Assembly: GCF_030757795.1 (NCBI RefSeq)
Contig: NZ_JAUQWH010000032.1
Location: forward strand, 1-64,000
Length of the DNA stretch: 64,000 nucleotides
Source: Actinoplanes oryzae
GTDB lineage: Bacteria > Actinomycetota > Actinomycetes > Mycobacteriales > Micromonosporaceae
Direction of reading: 5' to 3'
The position numbers were made by a program, and so were the translations under genes. A model generated the notes under the pieces. It had not been told where the DNA came from, searched no databases, and saw only the letters and a list, made by a program, of their open reading frames with translations. Positions 1-9,628 of this stretch are shown here, one piece after another (positions within the stretch are counted from its first letter, which is position 1; each line of letters begins with the position of its first letter).

Positions 1-738
1 CTTCCCGCTCCCGCTCCCAGCCCAGCCCCCACCTCCAGCCCGGCGCCCGATCCTCACCTCGCACCCGTCCCCAGCCCGGCACCCGCTTCCAACCCGGCCC
101 CCACCGCCAATCTGGCGTCCGCGGTCGTCTCCGCGCTCACCACCGGCGGGGCGAACGCAACCGCGCCGTCCCCCGTCCCGGACGTCGTGGTCGCCTGCGT
201 GGGCGGCGGATCGAACGCGGCCGGCACGTTCACCGCCTTCACCGGCACCACGGCCCGCCTGGTCGGCGTCGAGGCCGCCGGGGGAGCCGCCATGAGCCAC
301 GGCACTCCCGGAGTGGTCCACGGCACCCGGTCGATGGTCCTGCAGGACGAGGCGGGCCAGATCGCCGAAGCCCACTCGATCGCCGCCGGCCTCGACTATC
401 CCGGCGTAGGCCCCGAGCACGCCCACTGGGGCACCTCCGGCCGGGCCACCTACGTCACGGTGAACGACGACGAAGTGCTCGCCGCGCTGACCACCCTCGC
501 CCGCACCGAAGGCATCATCTGCGCCCTCGAGTCGGCACACGCCGTGGCCTGGGTCCTGCGCGCCGCCGGAACGCCCGAGCTGCCCCATGGTTCGACCGTC
601 CTCCTCACCCTTTCCGGCCGCGGCGACAAGGACATGGCCCAGCTCGCCGAGGACTCCCTGCTTGGAACGGCCGAGCATGCCGCCGCCCCACCGGCACCCC
701 GTCATCCGGCCACTCCTGCCGGAACGGCACGCCCGTGA
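1..738 (+). CDS. trpB: Tryptophan synthase beta chain, C-terminal part (cut by window edge)
   Basis: Frame 1 is open from the left edge to TGA at 736-738, giving about 245 residues of the PLP enzyme that condenses indole and serine to tryptophan. The phosphate loop (CVGGGSNA, codons from about nt 193), the [10 protein letters not shown] and [10 protein letters not shown] blocks, and the C-terminal LSGRGDKD motif with the PLP-nitrogen serine are all present. Nucleotides 1 to about 180 encode a stretch dominated by Pro, Ala and Ser where the family normally has an ordinary helix leading into [11 protein letters not shown], so this copy appears to carry a low-complexity insertion. Its stop overlaps the trpA start by 4 bp, so the alpha and beta subunits are translationally coupled. 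Confidence 0.93.
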   Translation, partial: LPAPAPSPAPTSSPAPDPHLAPVPSPAPASNPAPTANLASAVVSALTTGGANATAPSPVPDVVVACVGGGSNAAGTFTAFTGTTARLVGVEAAGGAAMSHGTPGVVHGTRSMVLQDEAGQIAEAHSIAAGLDYPGVGPEHAHWGTSGRATYVTVNDDEVLAALTTLARTEGIICALESAHAVAWVLRAAGTPELPHGSTVLLTLSGRGDKDMAQLAEDSLLGTAEHAAAPPAPRHPATPAGTARP

Positions 739-1613
739 CCCTGAACCTGCGCCCCGGCGGCGCACTCCTCGTCCCGTACCTCACCGGTGCCATCACCCCC
801 GACTGGACCGACCACCTCCTCGCCTGCCAGGACGCGGGCGCCGACGCCGTCGAGGTCGGGCTGCCCTTCTCCGACCCCATGCTGGACGGCACCACCATCC
901 AGCTCGCTTCCGACCGCGCCCTGGCCCGCGGGGCCACCCCGGCCGGCATCCTCGACGACCTCGCCGCCGTCCGCGACCGCCTCACCATCCCTGTCGTCGT
1001 CATGACCTACGCCAACCTCGCTCTCCGCCTCGGACCCGCCCGCCTGGCCACCGCGGGCGTGTCCGGCCTGATCGTTCCCGACCTCCCGCTCGAGGAGTCG
1101 GAAGAGCTCGAAGCCGCCTCGGCCGCCGCCGGCGTCGACCTCGTGCTCCTGGCTGCCCCGTCCACCCCGGACGACCGCCTCCGCGAGATCTGCCGCCGCT
1201 CCCGGGGCTTCGTCTACGCCGTCAGCACCATGGGCACCACCGGCGAACGCGCCCGTCTCGACCCCGCGGCGGCCGTCCTCGCCACCCGCCTTCGCCGCGC
1301 CGTCCGGGACGCCCGGCCGCCCCTGAGCCCGCCGGACCCGCTGCCCGTACTCGTGGGCTTCGGGGTGTCGACGCCGGAACAGGCCGCCGAAGCGGGACGC
1401 GCCGGGGACGGGGTGATCGTCGGGGCGGCCCTGATGCGTAGGGTGCTGGACGGGGCCACACCAGCCGAACTTCGGCGCGACGTGGCGGCCCTGCGCGCCG
1501 CACTCGGCGTGCCCCGCCTCCCGGCCGTGCGCGGCGCGGAGGCCGGGCCGCCGTCCGACCAGGGGGTGTCCACTGCCACCGCGTACGCCGAAGTACCAGG
1601 TGATCGCCGATGA
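735..1613 (+). CDS. trpA: Tryptophan synthase alpha chain
   Basis: Encodes a 292-residue TIM barrel of slightly more than usual length (about 265-270). It cleaves indole-3-glycerol phosphate and channels indole to TrpB. The catalytic pair lies in the motif [13 protein letters not shown] (Glu of strand 2 and Asp of loop 2), and the phosphate-binding region GFGVSTPEQ followed by GVIVGAA is intact. The GTG start at 735 overlaps the trpB stop (GTGA). The C-terminus after about residue 265 is an Arg/Pro/Gly-rich tail not typical of the family. It overlaps the following GntR gene. Confidence 0.95.
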   Translation: MTLNLRPGGALLVPYLTGAITPDWTDHLLACQDAGADAVEVGLPFSDPMLDGTTIQLASDRALARGATPAGILDDLAAVRDRLTIPVVVMTYANLALRLGPARLATAGVSGLIVPDLPLEESEELEAASAAAGVDLVLLAAPSTPDDRLREICRRSRGFVYAVSTMGTTGERARLDPAAAVLATRLRRAVRDARPPLSPPDPLPVLVGFGVSTPEQAAEAGRAGDGVIVGAALMRRVLDGATPAELRRDVAALRAALGVPRLPAVRGAEAGPPSDQGVSTATAYAEVPGDRR

Positions 1614-2322
1614 CCTGACCAGCAGAATCCGCAGCGGCGAGCTGGCGCCGGACACCATGCTGCCGCCGCAGAAGGAGCTCAGCGCCACCTACGGCGTCAC
1701 GCTCGCCACGCTGCGTCAGGCCCTGCAACGCCTGGAGAGCGAGGGCCTGATCTCCCAGCAGCCGGGGCGCGGCACCTTCGTGGCGTCGCCCCGGCTCGCC
1801 TACCGCCTCGACTCCCTGCGCGGTTTCGCCGAGGACCTGCGGGCCCAGGGGCAGACCGTCACCACCCTGATCGTCGCCCAGGACATGCGCCGCCCGCCGT
1901 CCTGGGCGGCGGCGCGTCTGGACCTTCCGGCCACCCGCCGTGTGCTTCGCCTGGAACGGCTCCGCCTGCTCGCCGGCCGCCCCGCGGTCCACCAGCTCTC
2001 GTGGGTCCCGGACCATCCGGACGTCCACCTCGCCGACCTCGACTACAGCGGCGAGAGCCTCTACGCCGTCCTGGCCGCCCACGGCCTCACCGCCCACCGC
2101 GCCACCGAGTCGGTCCGGCCCGGCCTGCTCGACGACGGCACCGCCACGCTGATGCACCAGCCCGCCGGCACTCCGGTCTTCGTCTCCGAACGTCTCACCT
2201 TCGACCCGGACGACCACCCTCTCCTGCTGGACCGCGCCACCATCCTGGGCAGCGTGATGGAGATCCGCACGGACCGAGGCGCGGCCGGCCTCTCCATGCA
2301 GTGGACCCGCCACCAGAGCTGA
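1600..2322 (+). CDS. GntR-family transcriptional regulator, HutC/UTRA type
   Basis: The N-terminal winged helix reads as [22 protein letters not shown] then a recognition helix ATLRQALQRLESEGLISQQPGRGTF (written in parts). A UTRA-like effector domain follows from about residue 85 to the end (SERLTF, RATILGSVMEIRTDR), so a small metabolite probably controls it. The first GTG in frame is at 1600, but the codons just upstream read PKYQ, and K-Y-Q-V-I-A-D-D-L is the usual start of this family. No ATG, GTG or TTG was found in this frame for about 90 nt upstream, so the true start is uncertain (a CTG lies at 1573). It overlaps trpA by 14 bp and could be co-transcribed; its target is unknown. Confidence 0.85.
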   Translation: MIADDLTSRIRSGELAPDTMLPPQKELSATYGVTLATLRQALQRLESEGLISQQPGRGTFVASPRLAYRLDSLRGFAEDLRAQGQTVTTLIVAQDMRRPPSWAAARLDLPATRRVLRLERLRLLAGRPAVHQLSWVPDHPDVHLADLDYSGESLYAVLAAHGLTAHRATESVRPGLLDDGTATLMHQPAGTPVFVSERLTFDPDDHPLLLDRATILGSVMEIRTDRGAAGLSMQWTRHQS

Positions 2323-2394
2323 CCTCCTCGCCTCCGGGACCTGTGCCGAAGGTCGGGGACCGGGCCAGACACGGCGCACCGGGCCCCGCAGCGG

Positions 2395-2412
2395 GCCGGC
2401 CGCCGGGCCGGC
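2395..2412. terminator. GC-rich hairpin between convergent genes
   Basis: Perfect 7-bp inverted repeat GCCGGCC / GGCCGGC with a 4-nt loop, between the GntR stop (2322) and the end of the minus-strand response regulator (2427). It has no T tract, as is common in actinomycetes, and could serve both strands. Confidence 0.45.
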
Positions 2413-2426
2413 GCTCCTCGTCATTC

Positions 2427-3125
2427 TCATAGCAGCCTCGCATCGCGCACGAGGACAGCCACCTGGCCCCGGTTGGTGAGGCTCAGCTTCCGAAACACGT
2501 TCGACGTGTACTTCTTCACCGTGGTGAGCTCCAGCCCCAGCTGCTCGGCGATCGTGGCATTGGTCCAGCACCGTCCTATCGCCACCGCCACATCGCGCTC
2601 GCGCTCCGTCAGCTTGGCCACCTCACGAAGCGCTACCTGCCGCCGCTGGTCGTCGGCCGGACCGGCGACCTGCTCGACGAGCGAGCGGACGACCTCCGGA
2701 GACATGCTGGGTGCGCCCGCCGCCACCGATCGGATGGCCGCCAGGATCTGCATGGGCGGCGATTCCTTGAGCAGGAAGCCGCTCGCCCCGGCCCGCAACG
2801 CATTGAGCACGTACTCGTCGACGTGGAAAGCGGTCAGCACGATGATCTGTGGTGGCCGGACCCGCGCCCGCAACCGCTTGGTCGTCTCGAGCCCGTCCCG
2901 CCTGGGCATGCGGATGTCCATCAGCAAGACGTCGGGCCGGTGCGCGTCGGTGATCGCCTCCGCTTCGATCCCGTCCGCGGCCTCGGCCACGACCTCCATG
3001 TCCGGTGACCCGCCCAGCAACAGCCGCAGCGCGGCGCGAACCATCGGGTCGTCGTCGACCAGCGCGATCCTGATCGGCCGGGCCGGCGCCGTCGTCCCGG
3101 GCCGCTCGCTCGTCACGGCAGCCAT
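2427..3125 (-). CDS. NarL/LuxR-family response regulator
   Basis: 232 residues. The receiver domain starts about residue 18 (IALVDDDP), has phospho-acceptor Asp70 in LLMDIRMP, a switch Thr in VLTAF and Lys120 in GFLLKES. A LuxR/GerE helix-turn-helix occupies about 165-230 (LTERERDVAVAIGRCWTNATIAEQL in part, then TTVKKYTSNVFRKL). The start codon lies 13 bp inside the 3' end of the upstream histidine kinase, so the two form one transcript and a cognate pair. The natural signal is not evident; kinases of this subfamily often sense envelope state. Confidence 0.93.
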   Translation of the reverse strand: MAAVTSERPGTTAPARPIRIALVDDDPMVRAALRLLLGGSPDMEVVAEAADGIEAEAITDAHRPDVLLMDIRMPRRDGLETTKRLRARVRPPQIIVLTAFHVDEYVLNALRAGASGFLLKESPPMQILAAIRSVAAGAPSMSPEVVRSLVEQVAGPADDQRRQVALREVAKLTERERDVAVAIGRCWTNATIAEQLGLELTTVKKYTSNVFRKLSLTNRGQVAVLVRDARLL

Positions 3126-4294
3126 GGCAACTGCGCTCTCAACCGGAACTTGTCCTGCCTTGCTCCGTACTCCACGTGCCCTCCTGCCATTTCGACCCGC
3201 TCGGTGATGCCGACCAGCCCCATGCCGGATCCGGGAACGGAATCAGGGGCCGCATGCCCGAGCGGATTCACAATCTCCACTTCCAAGCCCTCGCCGATGG
3301 TGCCGCCGACGACGATGTCCACGTGGCATCCCGGTGCGTGCTTGCGGGCATTCGTCAGCCCCTCCTGCACCAGCCGGTACGCCGTCCGGCCGAGCAACGC
3401 GGACACCTGCTCCACCAGCGGGTCGCAGCGGTACTCCACAGTCATGCCGATGTCCCGCGCACTCGAGATGAGCTCCGGCACGTCACGAAGCTCCGGCTGC
3501 GGCAGCTCAGCTGCTACGACGGTGTCGTCGCGCAGCAGTCCGATGACTGCTCGCAGCTCCCGCAGTGCATCATGGGCGCTGCTGCGAATGGATTCGGCCA
3601 CCGACGTGACGTCCCGTGGGTCGGCGTCGGGGCGGATCGACAGCGCTCCGGCGTGGAGGCTGATGAGTGAGATCCGGTGCGCGAGCACATCGTGCATCTC
3701 CCGGGCGATCCGCGTGCGCTCCGTGAGACGCGCCTGCTCCATCCGCAGCTGCTGCTCGGCCAGAGCCTGCGCGGCCCGGGCCCGCAACGAGTGCACCAAT
3801 CTGCGGTAGGCCCCGATGAACTTGCCCCAGCCGAGCGCTGCCGTGCCCGTGACGATTCGGGCGATCAGATCGACCCAGATCGGGAACGCCGATGCCTCGT
3901 GCAGCTCGTGGTAGAGCGGCCCGGTCGCGACGAAGAACAGGAACAGCGCCGTGGCGACTCTGGTGCGGCACCGGATCGCGACGGTGAAGAGCGCCAGCGT
4001 CGCGGCGCCGCACGCCATCACCGACACCGCGCTGACCGGGACAAGTAACGAGGCCACGGCCACGGGCCACCGGCGCCGGGCCACCAGCGCCAGGCAACAG
4101 GCGGTGCCGATCGCCACGTCCACCGGCCATGGCAGGAAGGCCGACGGAGACATGGCATCGCCCAGTGGCACCGTCACAGCGCCGTAGAGGAGGGCAAGGA
4201 ACACGACGAGGGCGTCGGCCAGCCGGTCACGCAGCACCGCGCGCCGGCTGCCCGGCGGCTTGGGCACGAGAAGCGCGAAGAGCAAGCCGTTCAT
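3113..4294 (-). CDS. Sensor histidine kinase, HisKA_3 type
   Basis: 393 residues from ATG at 4294; the frame is open further upstream, but MNGLLFALLV is the first start that gives a kinase-like N-terminus. Four to five hydrophobic segments lie between about residues 25 and 155 with no large extracellular loop, so it is an intramembrane-sensing type. The dimerisation/phospho-acceptor box is RTRIAREMHDVLAHRISL with His201. The HATPase domain shows the N box EGLTNARKHA and the glycine box GSGMGLVGITERV. It lies directly upstream of, and overlaps, the response regulator, and is divergent from the hydrolase at 4404. Confidence 0.93.
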   Translation of the reverse strand: MNGLLFALLVPKPPGSRRAVLRDRLADALVVFLALLYGAVTVPLGDAMSPSAFLPWPVDVAIGTACCLALVARRRWPVAVASLLVPVSAVSVMACGAATLALFTVAIRCRTRVATALFLFFVATGPLYHELHEASAFPIWVDLIARIVTGTAALGWGKFIGAYRRLVHSLRARAAQALAEQQLRMEQARLTERTRIAREMHDVLAHRISLISLHAGALSIRPDADPRDVTSVAESIRSSAHDALRELRAVIGLLRDDTVVAAELPQPELRDVPELISSARDIGMTVEYRCDPLVEQVSALLGRTAYRLVQEGLTNARKHAPGCHVDIVVGGTIGEGLEVEIVNPLGHAAPDSVPGSGMGLVGITERVEMAGGHVEYGARQDKFRLRAQLPWLP

Positions 4295-4334
4295 GCCGCC
4301 GAGACTAGGGCGCCGGGCCGGAGCCGGACACCCT

Positions 4335-4363
4335 CCAAAGTAGGTACGGCACACCATCTTTGG
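4335..4363. promoter_or_regulatory. Inverted repeat in the divergent kinase/hydrolase promoter region
   Basis: CCAAAG (4335-4340) and CTTTGG (4358-4363) form a perfect 6-bp inverted repeat with 17 bp between the arms, midway between the kinase start (4294) and the hydrolase start (4404). A LuxR-type dimer site controlling both directions is a reasonable reading, but this is inference from position only. Confidence 0.4.
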
Positions 4364-4403
4364 TCCGGTGCCGGATCGCCGGCGCCGCGTCAGGATGGCC
4401 GCC

Positions 4404-5801
4404 ATGAAACGAGCAATCGCAGTCGTCGTCCTCGCCGCAGCAGGGGGCATCGTGATGGGAATCAGCATGCCCCGCGGCCCGATGACCGGGTCGCAAGCCG
4501 TGCTGTCCGTCCTGCTCAGCATCGTCGTGGGCGGGCTGGCCGGCCTGATGTCGCGGTCCGGGTGGGCGCTTGTCGCAGCGCCGCTCCTCTTCTGGACGGC
4601 GGTCGAGATCATCCGCATCCGGGCTCGCGGACCCTCGGTGGATGCCCCTCATGCCAGCGCCTTCGGCCTGATCGCCCTCCTCAGCGGCCGGGGCATGCAC
4701 CTGCTCCTGTCGGTGGTGCCGATGGCCCTGGCTGCTGCCTACGGTGCTGCATGGGCGCGGAAGAGCAGGCCAACGGGCATCGCGGCGCGGCTCCGCCAGA
4801 TCACGGCCGCCGCCCTCTCGATCGGCACACTCACCCTGACGGTGGCCACCGTCGTCCCGCCGAGCACCCCGTCCATAGCCGGGGGAGTGGCCCAGCTCAC
4901 CACGGTGGATGCGAACGGCTATCGGATCGGTGTCCTGCTCCGTGGTGCGAGCCCTGACCTGCCCGTGCTGCTGATCGTGCCCGGGCCACCGGGCGGCTCG
5001 GAGACGGGAGCCGTCCGGAAGAGCCTCGCGGCCCTCGAGCAGCGCTTCGTCGTCGCCACCATGGACCGGCGGGGTGGCGGGGCATCCTCTGCTGCCCTGG
5101 ACGCTCACCCGGGACCGACGGTGGACACCGAGGTGGCGGACGTGCTGGCGGTGACGGACGAGTTGCGCCGCCGCTTCGCCGAGGACAAGATCGTCCTGGT
5201 CGGCCACTCCGGTGGCTCGGTCGTGAGCGTCCTTGCCGTGCAGCGGCACCCCGACAGATTCCGCGCCTACGTCGGCACGGGCCAGGCGGTCGACCTGCCC
5301 GAGACCGACCGGATCGCGTACGCCGACCTGCTCGCCTGGGCTCGGAGCACCGGCCGTGACGACGTGGCCGGCCGGGTGGCGCGGCAGGGTCCACCGCCCT
5401 ACCACGACGTCTACGACTACGAGCCGATCATGCTTTACCAGCGGCAGGTCTATGCCCAGCGGGACGCGGGCTTCGTGATCGACGTGCCGGAGTATTCGCT
5501 GCTGCAGAAGGTGCACACCCTGTCCACGCTCCTCGACACCTGGGATGCGCTGTATCCACGGATGCAGGACATCGACCTGAGACGGGACGTTCCTCGCCTC
5601 GGCGTGCCGGTGTACTTCGTCCAGGGAGGCGAAGAGATGCGCAGCATGACGGGCTTGTTCGCCGACTGGTACCGGATCCTGCAGGCGCCGGCCAAGCAGC
5701 TGACCACGGTTCCCGGAGCCGGTCACCGGGTGATGTTCGAGGAGCCGGCCCGATTTGCCGAGGTGATGACCAGGGTGCTCGACGAGACGGCAGCCTCGTG
5801 A
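4404..5801 (+). CDS. Membrane-anchored alpha/beta hydrolase
   Basis: 465 residues from ATG at 4404, preceded by AGGA about 8 nt upstream; GTG at 4368 and ATG at 4395 are possible earlier starts. The first about 150 residues hold four hydrophobic segments, followed by an alpha/beta-hydrolase fold: oxyanion region IVPGPPGGS, acidic turn MDRRGGGASS, nucleophile elbow GHSGGS and a late His in PGAGHRVMFEEP. The catalytic domain therefore sits on a multi-pass membrane domain. Substrate is unknown; the family includes esterases and prolyl aminopeptidase-like enzymes. The divergent two-component system is the likely regulator. Confidence 0.82.
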   Translation: MKRAIAVVVLAAAGGIVMGISMPRGPMTGSQAVLSVLLSIVVGGLAGLMSRSGWALVAAPLLFWTAVEIIRIRARGPSVDAPHASAFGLIALLSGRGMHLLLSVVPMALAAAYGAAWARKSRPTGIAARLRQITAAALSIGTLTLTVATVVPPSTPSIAGGVAQLTTVDANGYRIGVLLRGASPDLPVLLIVPGPPGGSETGAVRKSLAALEQRFVVATMDRRGGGASSAALDAHPGPTVDTEVADVLAVTDELRRRFAEDKIVLVGHSGGSVVSVLAVQRHPDRFRAYVGTGQAVDLPETDRIAYADLLAWARSTGRDDVAGRVARQGPPPYHDVYDYEPIMLYQRQVYAQRDAGFVIDVPEYSLLQKVHTLSTLLDTWDALYPRMQDIDLRRDVPRLGVPVYFVQGGEEMRSMTGLFADWYRILQAPAKQLTTVPGAGHRVMFEEPARFAEVMTRVLDETAAS

Positions 5802-5824
5802 GCTCGGGGCGGATCCCGGCCCGT

Positions 5825-6493
5825 TCAGTGGCCGGCGCGCTGCGTCTCGTCGTCGATGGCTCCGGCCACCTCCGCGGTGGCGGGGCGGCCCGTGCGGAGA
5901 CCGTCGAAAGCCATCGCGGTGACCGCGTCGGCGATGGCGGTGGCGTTGCCTCGCCCGGGCTCGTACCACTCGGCCAGAGAGTTGACCATGCCGAAAAGCA
6001 GCCGGGCGGCCGTGGCCGGATCCACGTCCGGGCGGACGCCGCCCTCGGCCTGAGCCGCCTTGACCAGCTCGGTCACCTCGTGGTCGAAGGCGCGCCGGCG
6101 GGCCAGCGCCGCGAGCTCCACCTCACTGTTGCCCCGAACGCGCAGCAGCAGTGTCACGTAGGGCAGGCGATCGGCCAGCACCAGGACGCTGAGCCGGATC
6201 AGTGTCTCGAGCCGGTCGAGGGCGCTCAGCCCGACCAATGCCCGCACCTCGGCCATCGCTGCGTCGAGACCGTCCAGGGCATGGCTCACCGCGAGGCGCA
6301 GCAGCTCCTCCTTGCCGCGCACGTGGTGATAGAGGCTGGATTTGGTGATGTTCAGGCGCCGGGCCACGTCGTCCATGCTCGCGGCGTCGTAACCCTGGGC
6401 GTTGAAGAGCGCGACCGCGGCGGCGAGCACGGCCTCGAGGTCGTGCCCAGGACGCCCCCGCCGAGCCCGGGGCGCGGTGCTCACCGCGGCCAC
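5825..6493 (-). CDS. paaR: TetR-family repressor, probable PaaR of the phenylacetate operon
   Basis: 222 residues. The N-terminal helix-turn-helix spans about 18-65 (VLAAAVALFNAQGYDAASMDDV then NITKSSLYHHVRGKEEL), and the C-terminal ligand and dimer domain is typical of regulators beside paa genes. It is transcribed away from paaN across a 200-bp gap containing a 20-bp palindrome. By analogy with other PaaR proteins the effector should be phenylacetyl-CoA and the action repression. The symbol rests on family and context. Confidence 0.85.
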   Translation of the reverse strand: MAAVSTAPRARRGRPGHDLEAVLAAAVALFNAQGYDAASMDDVARRLNITKSSLYHHVRGKEELLRLAVSHALDGLDAAMAEVRALVGLSALDRLETLIRLSVLVLADRLPYVTLLLRVRGNSEVELAALARRRAFDHEVTELVKAAQAEGGVRPDVDPATAARLLFGMVNSLAEWYEPGRGNATAIADAVTAMAFDGLRTGRPATAEVAGAIDDETQRAGH

Positions 6494-6639
6494 CCGCCGC
6501 CCGCGTCATGCTCGCCGGTCATGATCGCATCGTAGACGGCGGCCATCGACGACCCGTCCCAGCCGGTCGGGAGGGCCGCTGCCGGTGCACCCATCCATCC
6601 CTCCCTCAGATCCTGCACATTCCCCGAAGCGTCTTGATT

Positions 6640-6659
6640 TACCGACCGACCGGACGGTA
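6640..6659. promoter_or_regulatory. Palindromic TetR/PaaR operator upstream of the paa operon
   Basis: The 20-mer TACCGACCGACCGGACGGTA matches its reverse complement at 16 of 20 positions, with arms TACCG / CGGTA and inner CCG / CGG. It lies 35 bp upstream of the paaN start, close to where the promoter should be, and between the divergent repressor and operon. paaN also has a strong Shine-Dalgarno AAAGGAG at 6682-6688. Confidence 0.7.
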
Positions 6660-6693
6660 GGAAATACGTACAGCCCATCGCAAAGGAGCGCTG

Positions 6694-8370
6694 GTGACAA
6701 CCCCCGCCGAGTTCTACGAGCGCCACCGTGAGCTGCTGGACCGCGCGATCCGGGCCACCGGCGCCCGCGACTTCTGGTCCGCCTTCCCCGAGTCGCCGAG
6801 CAAGAGTGTGTACGGCGAGGACGCCGCCCCGGCCGGGGAGCGGGCCTTCCGAGACCTGCTCGGCCGTCCGTTCCCGATCGAGGTGCCGGGCGCGACGACG
6901 AGCGTGTCGACGGAGCGCTCGCCGTACGGGGTCGAGCTGGACATCGCCTATCCCAAGGGCGAGCCCGCCGCCCTGCTCGCGGCCGCGACCGCCGGGGTCC
7001 GGGCCTGGCGTGACGCCGGGCCGCACGGGCGGGCCGGGGTCGCCGCCGAGATCCTGACCCGGCTCAACGGCCGCATCTTCGAGATCGCCCATGCGGTGCA
7101 GCACACCACCGGCCAAGCCTTCGTCATGGCGTTCCAGGCCGGCGGCGCGCACGCGCAGGACCGTGGCCTGGAGGCAGTCGCGGTCACGCTCGCCGAGACC
7201 ACCCGCATTCCGGCACGCTCAACCTGGAGCAAGCCGCAGCGGTCCGGCGAGCCGCCCGTCCTCGAGCGCACCAGCACGGTCGCAGGGCGCGGCATTGGTC
7301 TGGTGATCGGGTGCACCACGTTCCCGACCTGGAACAGCTATCCGGGCTTGTTTGCGAGCCTGGTCGCCGGCAACCCGGTGATCGTCAAGCCGCATCCGGG
7401 GGCGGTGCTGCCGCTCGCCATCACCGTGCAGGTGGCGCGGGAGGTCCTGGCGGAGGCCGGCCTGGATCCGCACCTGGTAGGACTGGCAGTCGAGGAGCGC
7501 GGTGACGGCATCGCCGCCGAGCTCGCGACGCGGCCGGAGGTCCGGATCGTCGACTTCACCGGGTCCAGCGAGTTCGGATCCTGGCTGGAGGCCAACGCCC
7601 GGCAGGCGGTGGTGTATGCGGAGAAGGCCGGCCTCAACACGGTGGTGCTGGACTCGACCGCCGACTACAGGGGCCTGATGCGCAACCTGGCCTTCTCCCT
7701 GTCGCTCTACAGCGGCCAGATGTGCACGACTCCGCAGAACCTTCTCGTGCCTACCGGGGGCATCGGCACCGACGAGGGGCAGAAGAGCCCCGCACAATTC
7801 GCAGCCGACCTGGGCGCGGCCCTCGACAAGCTGCTCGGCGACCCGAAGCGGGCGGCCGGCACGCTCGGCGCGATCGTCAACGACGGCGTGCTCGCCCGCC
7901 TGACGGAGGCCGGCACACTTCCCGGCGTGCTGCACCCCTCCGCCACGATCACCGACGAGCAGTTTCCCGGGGCGATCATCCGCACGCCGCTGATCGCCCG
8001 GCTCGACGCCGAGGACGAGAAGGTCTACACGCGAGAGTGGTTCGGCCCGATCTCATTTGTGATCACCAGTGCGGACACGGCGCACAGCCTGCGTCTTCTC
8101 ACGTCGACGATCCGCCAGCACGGCGCCCTGACAGCCTCGGTGCACTCGACGTCGGAGGAGGTCCTGGCTGCGGCCCGGGAGGCCGCGTTGGACGCCGGTG
8201 TGCACCTGGCGGAGAACTTCACCGGCGGCGTCTTCGTGAACCAGACGGCGGCCTTCGGTGACCTGCACGGCACCCCCGCCAACCCGGCGGCAACCGCGTC
8301 GCTGACCGATGCGGCCTTCGTGACAGGGCGGTTCGTGACGCTCGAGTCGCGACGGGAGGTCGCCCGATGA
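6694..8370 (+). CDS. paaN: Phenylacetate degradation aldehyde dehydrogenase PaaN
   Basis: 558 residues of the PaaN-type aldehyde dehydrogenase superfamily; the C-terminal MaoC hydratase of PaaZ is absent. The catalytic cysteine is Cys344 in [10 protein letters not shown], and the NAD-binding fold is marked by the [12 protein letters not shown] and [10 protein letters not shown] blocks. It is expected to oxidise the semialdehyde formed after opening of the oxepin-CoA ring; the separate hydratase is not in this window. GTG start with AAAGGAG 5 nt upstream. First gene of the operon; its stop overlaps the paaA start (ATGA). Confidence 0.92.
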   Translation: MTTPAEFYERHRELLDRAIRATGARDFWSAFPESPSKSVYGEDAAPAGERAFRDLLGRPFPIEVPGATTSVSTERSPYGVELDIAYPKGEPAALLAAATAGVRAWRDAGPHGRAGVAAEILTRLNGRIFEIAHAVQHTTGQAFVMAFQAGGAHAQDRGLEAVAVTLAETTRIPARSTWSKPQRSGEPPVLERTSTVAGRGIGLVIGCTTFPTWNSYPGLFASLVAGNPVIVKPHPGAVLPLAITVQVAREVLAEAGLDPHLVGLAVEERGDGIAAELATRPEVRIVDFTGSSEFGSWLEANARQAVVYAEKAGLNTVVLDSTADYRGLMRNLAFSLSLYSGQMCTTPQNLLVPTGGIGTDEGQKSPAQFAADLGAALDKLLGDPKRAAGTLGAIVNDGVLARLTEAGTLPGVLHPSATITDEQFPGAIIRTPLIARLDAEDEKVYTREWFGPISFVITSADTAHSLRLLTSTIRQHGALTASVHSTSEEVLAAAREAALDAGVHLAENFTGGVFVNQTAAFGDLHGTPANPAATASLTDAAFVTGRFVTLESRREVAR

Positions 8371-9323
8371 CAACCGAGGCGGAGCCCGGTGAGAACGAGC
8401 GGATCTTCGCCCGGACCATCGAGCGGGATCAGCGGGTCGAGCCGCGGGACTGGATGCCGGAGGGCTATCGCAAGACGATGATCCGGCAGATCGCGCAGCA
8501 CGCCCACTCGGAGATCATCGGGATGCAGCCGGAGGGCGAGTGGATCACCCGCGCGCCGACGCTGCGGCGCAAGGCGATCCTTCTCGCCAAGGTGCAGGAC
8601 GAGGCGGGCCACGGGCTCTACCTCTACTCGGCCGCCGAGACGCTCGGCGCCGACCGCGCCGACCTGACCCGGCGCCTCATCGAGGGCCGGCAGAAGTACT
8701 CGTCGATCTTCAACTACCCGACGCTGTCCTTCGCCGACGTGGGCGTCATCGGCTGGCTGGTGGACGGCGCCGCGATCTGCAACCAGGTGCCGCTGTGCCG
8801 CAGCTCCTACGGCCCGTACGGGCGGGCGATGATCCGCATCTGCAAGGAGGAGTCGTTCCACCAGCGGCAGGGCTACGAGCTGCTGCTGACCATGATGGGC
8901 GGCACGACCCAGCAGCGTGACATGGTCCAGGATGCCGTGAATCGGTGGTGGTGTCCGTCGCTGATGATGTTCGGGCCGCCCGACGATCGCTCGCCCAACT
9001 CCGCGCAGTCCATGGCCTGGAAGATCAAGCGGCACAGCAACGACGAGCTGCGTCAGCGCTTCGTCGACATGACCGTCCCGCAGGCCGAGGCGATCGGTGT
9101 GACACTGCCGGACCCCGCGCTGACCTGGAACTCCGGCCGCGGCCACTACGACTTCGGCGAGCCCGACTGGTCCGAGCTGACGCGGGTCATCTCCGGGGAC
9201 GGCCCGTGCAACGCCCGCCGGATCGCCCGCCGCCGGCAGGCCGACGAGGAGGGCGCCTGGGTCCGTGAGGCCGCCGCCGCCCACGCCGCCAAGCGCCAAC
9301 ACCCGCGGGACGCGGCGGCATGA
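8367..9323 (+). CDS. paaA: 1,2-phenylacetyl-CoA epoxidase, catalytic subunit A
   Basis: 318 residues. This is the diiron oxygenase subunit that epoxidises the ring of phenylacetyl-CoA. The ferritin-like iron ligands are visible: Glu49, Glu79 and His82 (QDEAGHG), Glu162 and His165 (KEESFHQRQ). It forms the core with PaaC, receives electrons from PaaE, and overlaps neighbours on both sides by 4 bp, consistent with stoichiometric synthesis of complex subunits. Confidence 0.97.
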   Translation: MTTEAEPGENERIFARTIERDQRVEPRDWMPEGYRKTMIRQIAQHAHSEIIGMQPEGEWITRAPTLRRKAILLAKVQDEAGHGLYLYSAAETLGADRADLTRRLIEGRQKYSSIFNYPTLSFADVGVIGWLVDGAAICNQVPLCRSSYGPYGRAMIRICKEESFHQRQGYELLLTMMGGTTQQRDMVQDAVNRWWCPSLMMFGPPDDRSPNSAQSMAWKIKRHSNDELRQRFVDMTVPQAEAIGVTLPDPALTWNSGRGHYDFGEPDWSELTRVISGDGPCNARRIARRRQADEEGAWVREAAAAHAAKRQHPRDAAA

Positions 9324-9616
9324 GCGAGCCGAGCCGGCACGAGTGGCCGCTGTTCGAGGTGTTCGTGCGGGCCAAGCGGGGTCTCAACCACGTGCACGTC
9401 GGTTCGCTGCGCGCCGCCGACCATGACATGGCCCTGCACCACGCCCGCGACCTCTACACGCGTCGCAACGAGGGGGTCAGCATCTGGGTCGTCCGCTCCG
9501 ACGACGTGGTGGCTTCCGCGCCGGCCGAGAAGGACGCCTTCTTCGAGCCGAGCGGCGACAAGGTCTACCGCCATCCGACCCACTACACGATCCCCGGCTC
9601 CGTGCCGCACATCTGA
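9320..9616 (+). CDS. paaB: 1,2-phenylacetyl-CoA epoxidase subunit B
   Basis: 98 residues, the normal size. It begins [16 protein letters not shown] and contains the conserved [15 protein letters not shown] and [17 protein letters not shown] blocks (in parts). It is a small non-catalytic subunit bridging PaaAC dimers. ATGA overlap with paaA; 12 nt separate it from paaC. Confidence 0.96.
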   Translation: MSEPSRHEWPLFEVFVRAKRGLNHVHVGSLRAADHDMALHHARDLYTRRNEGVSIWVVRSDDVVASAPAEKDAFFEPSGDKVYRHPTHYTIPGSVPHI

Positions 9617-9628
9617 GGTGACGACCCG

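Noticed and set aside
4295-4618. N-terminal extension of the histidine kinase to 4618
   Set aside because: Would overlap the divergent hydrolase gene and its promoter; sequence is low-complexity and unlike kinases.
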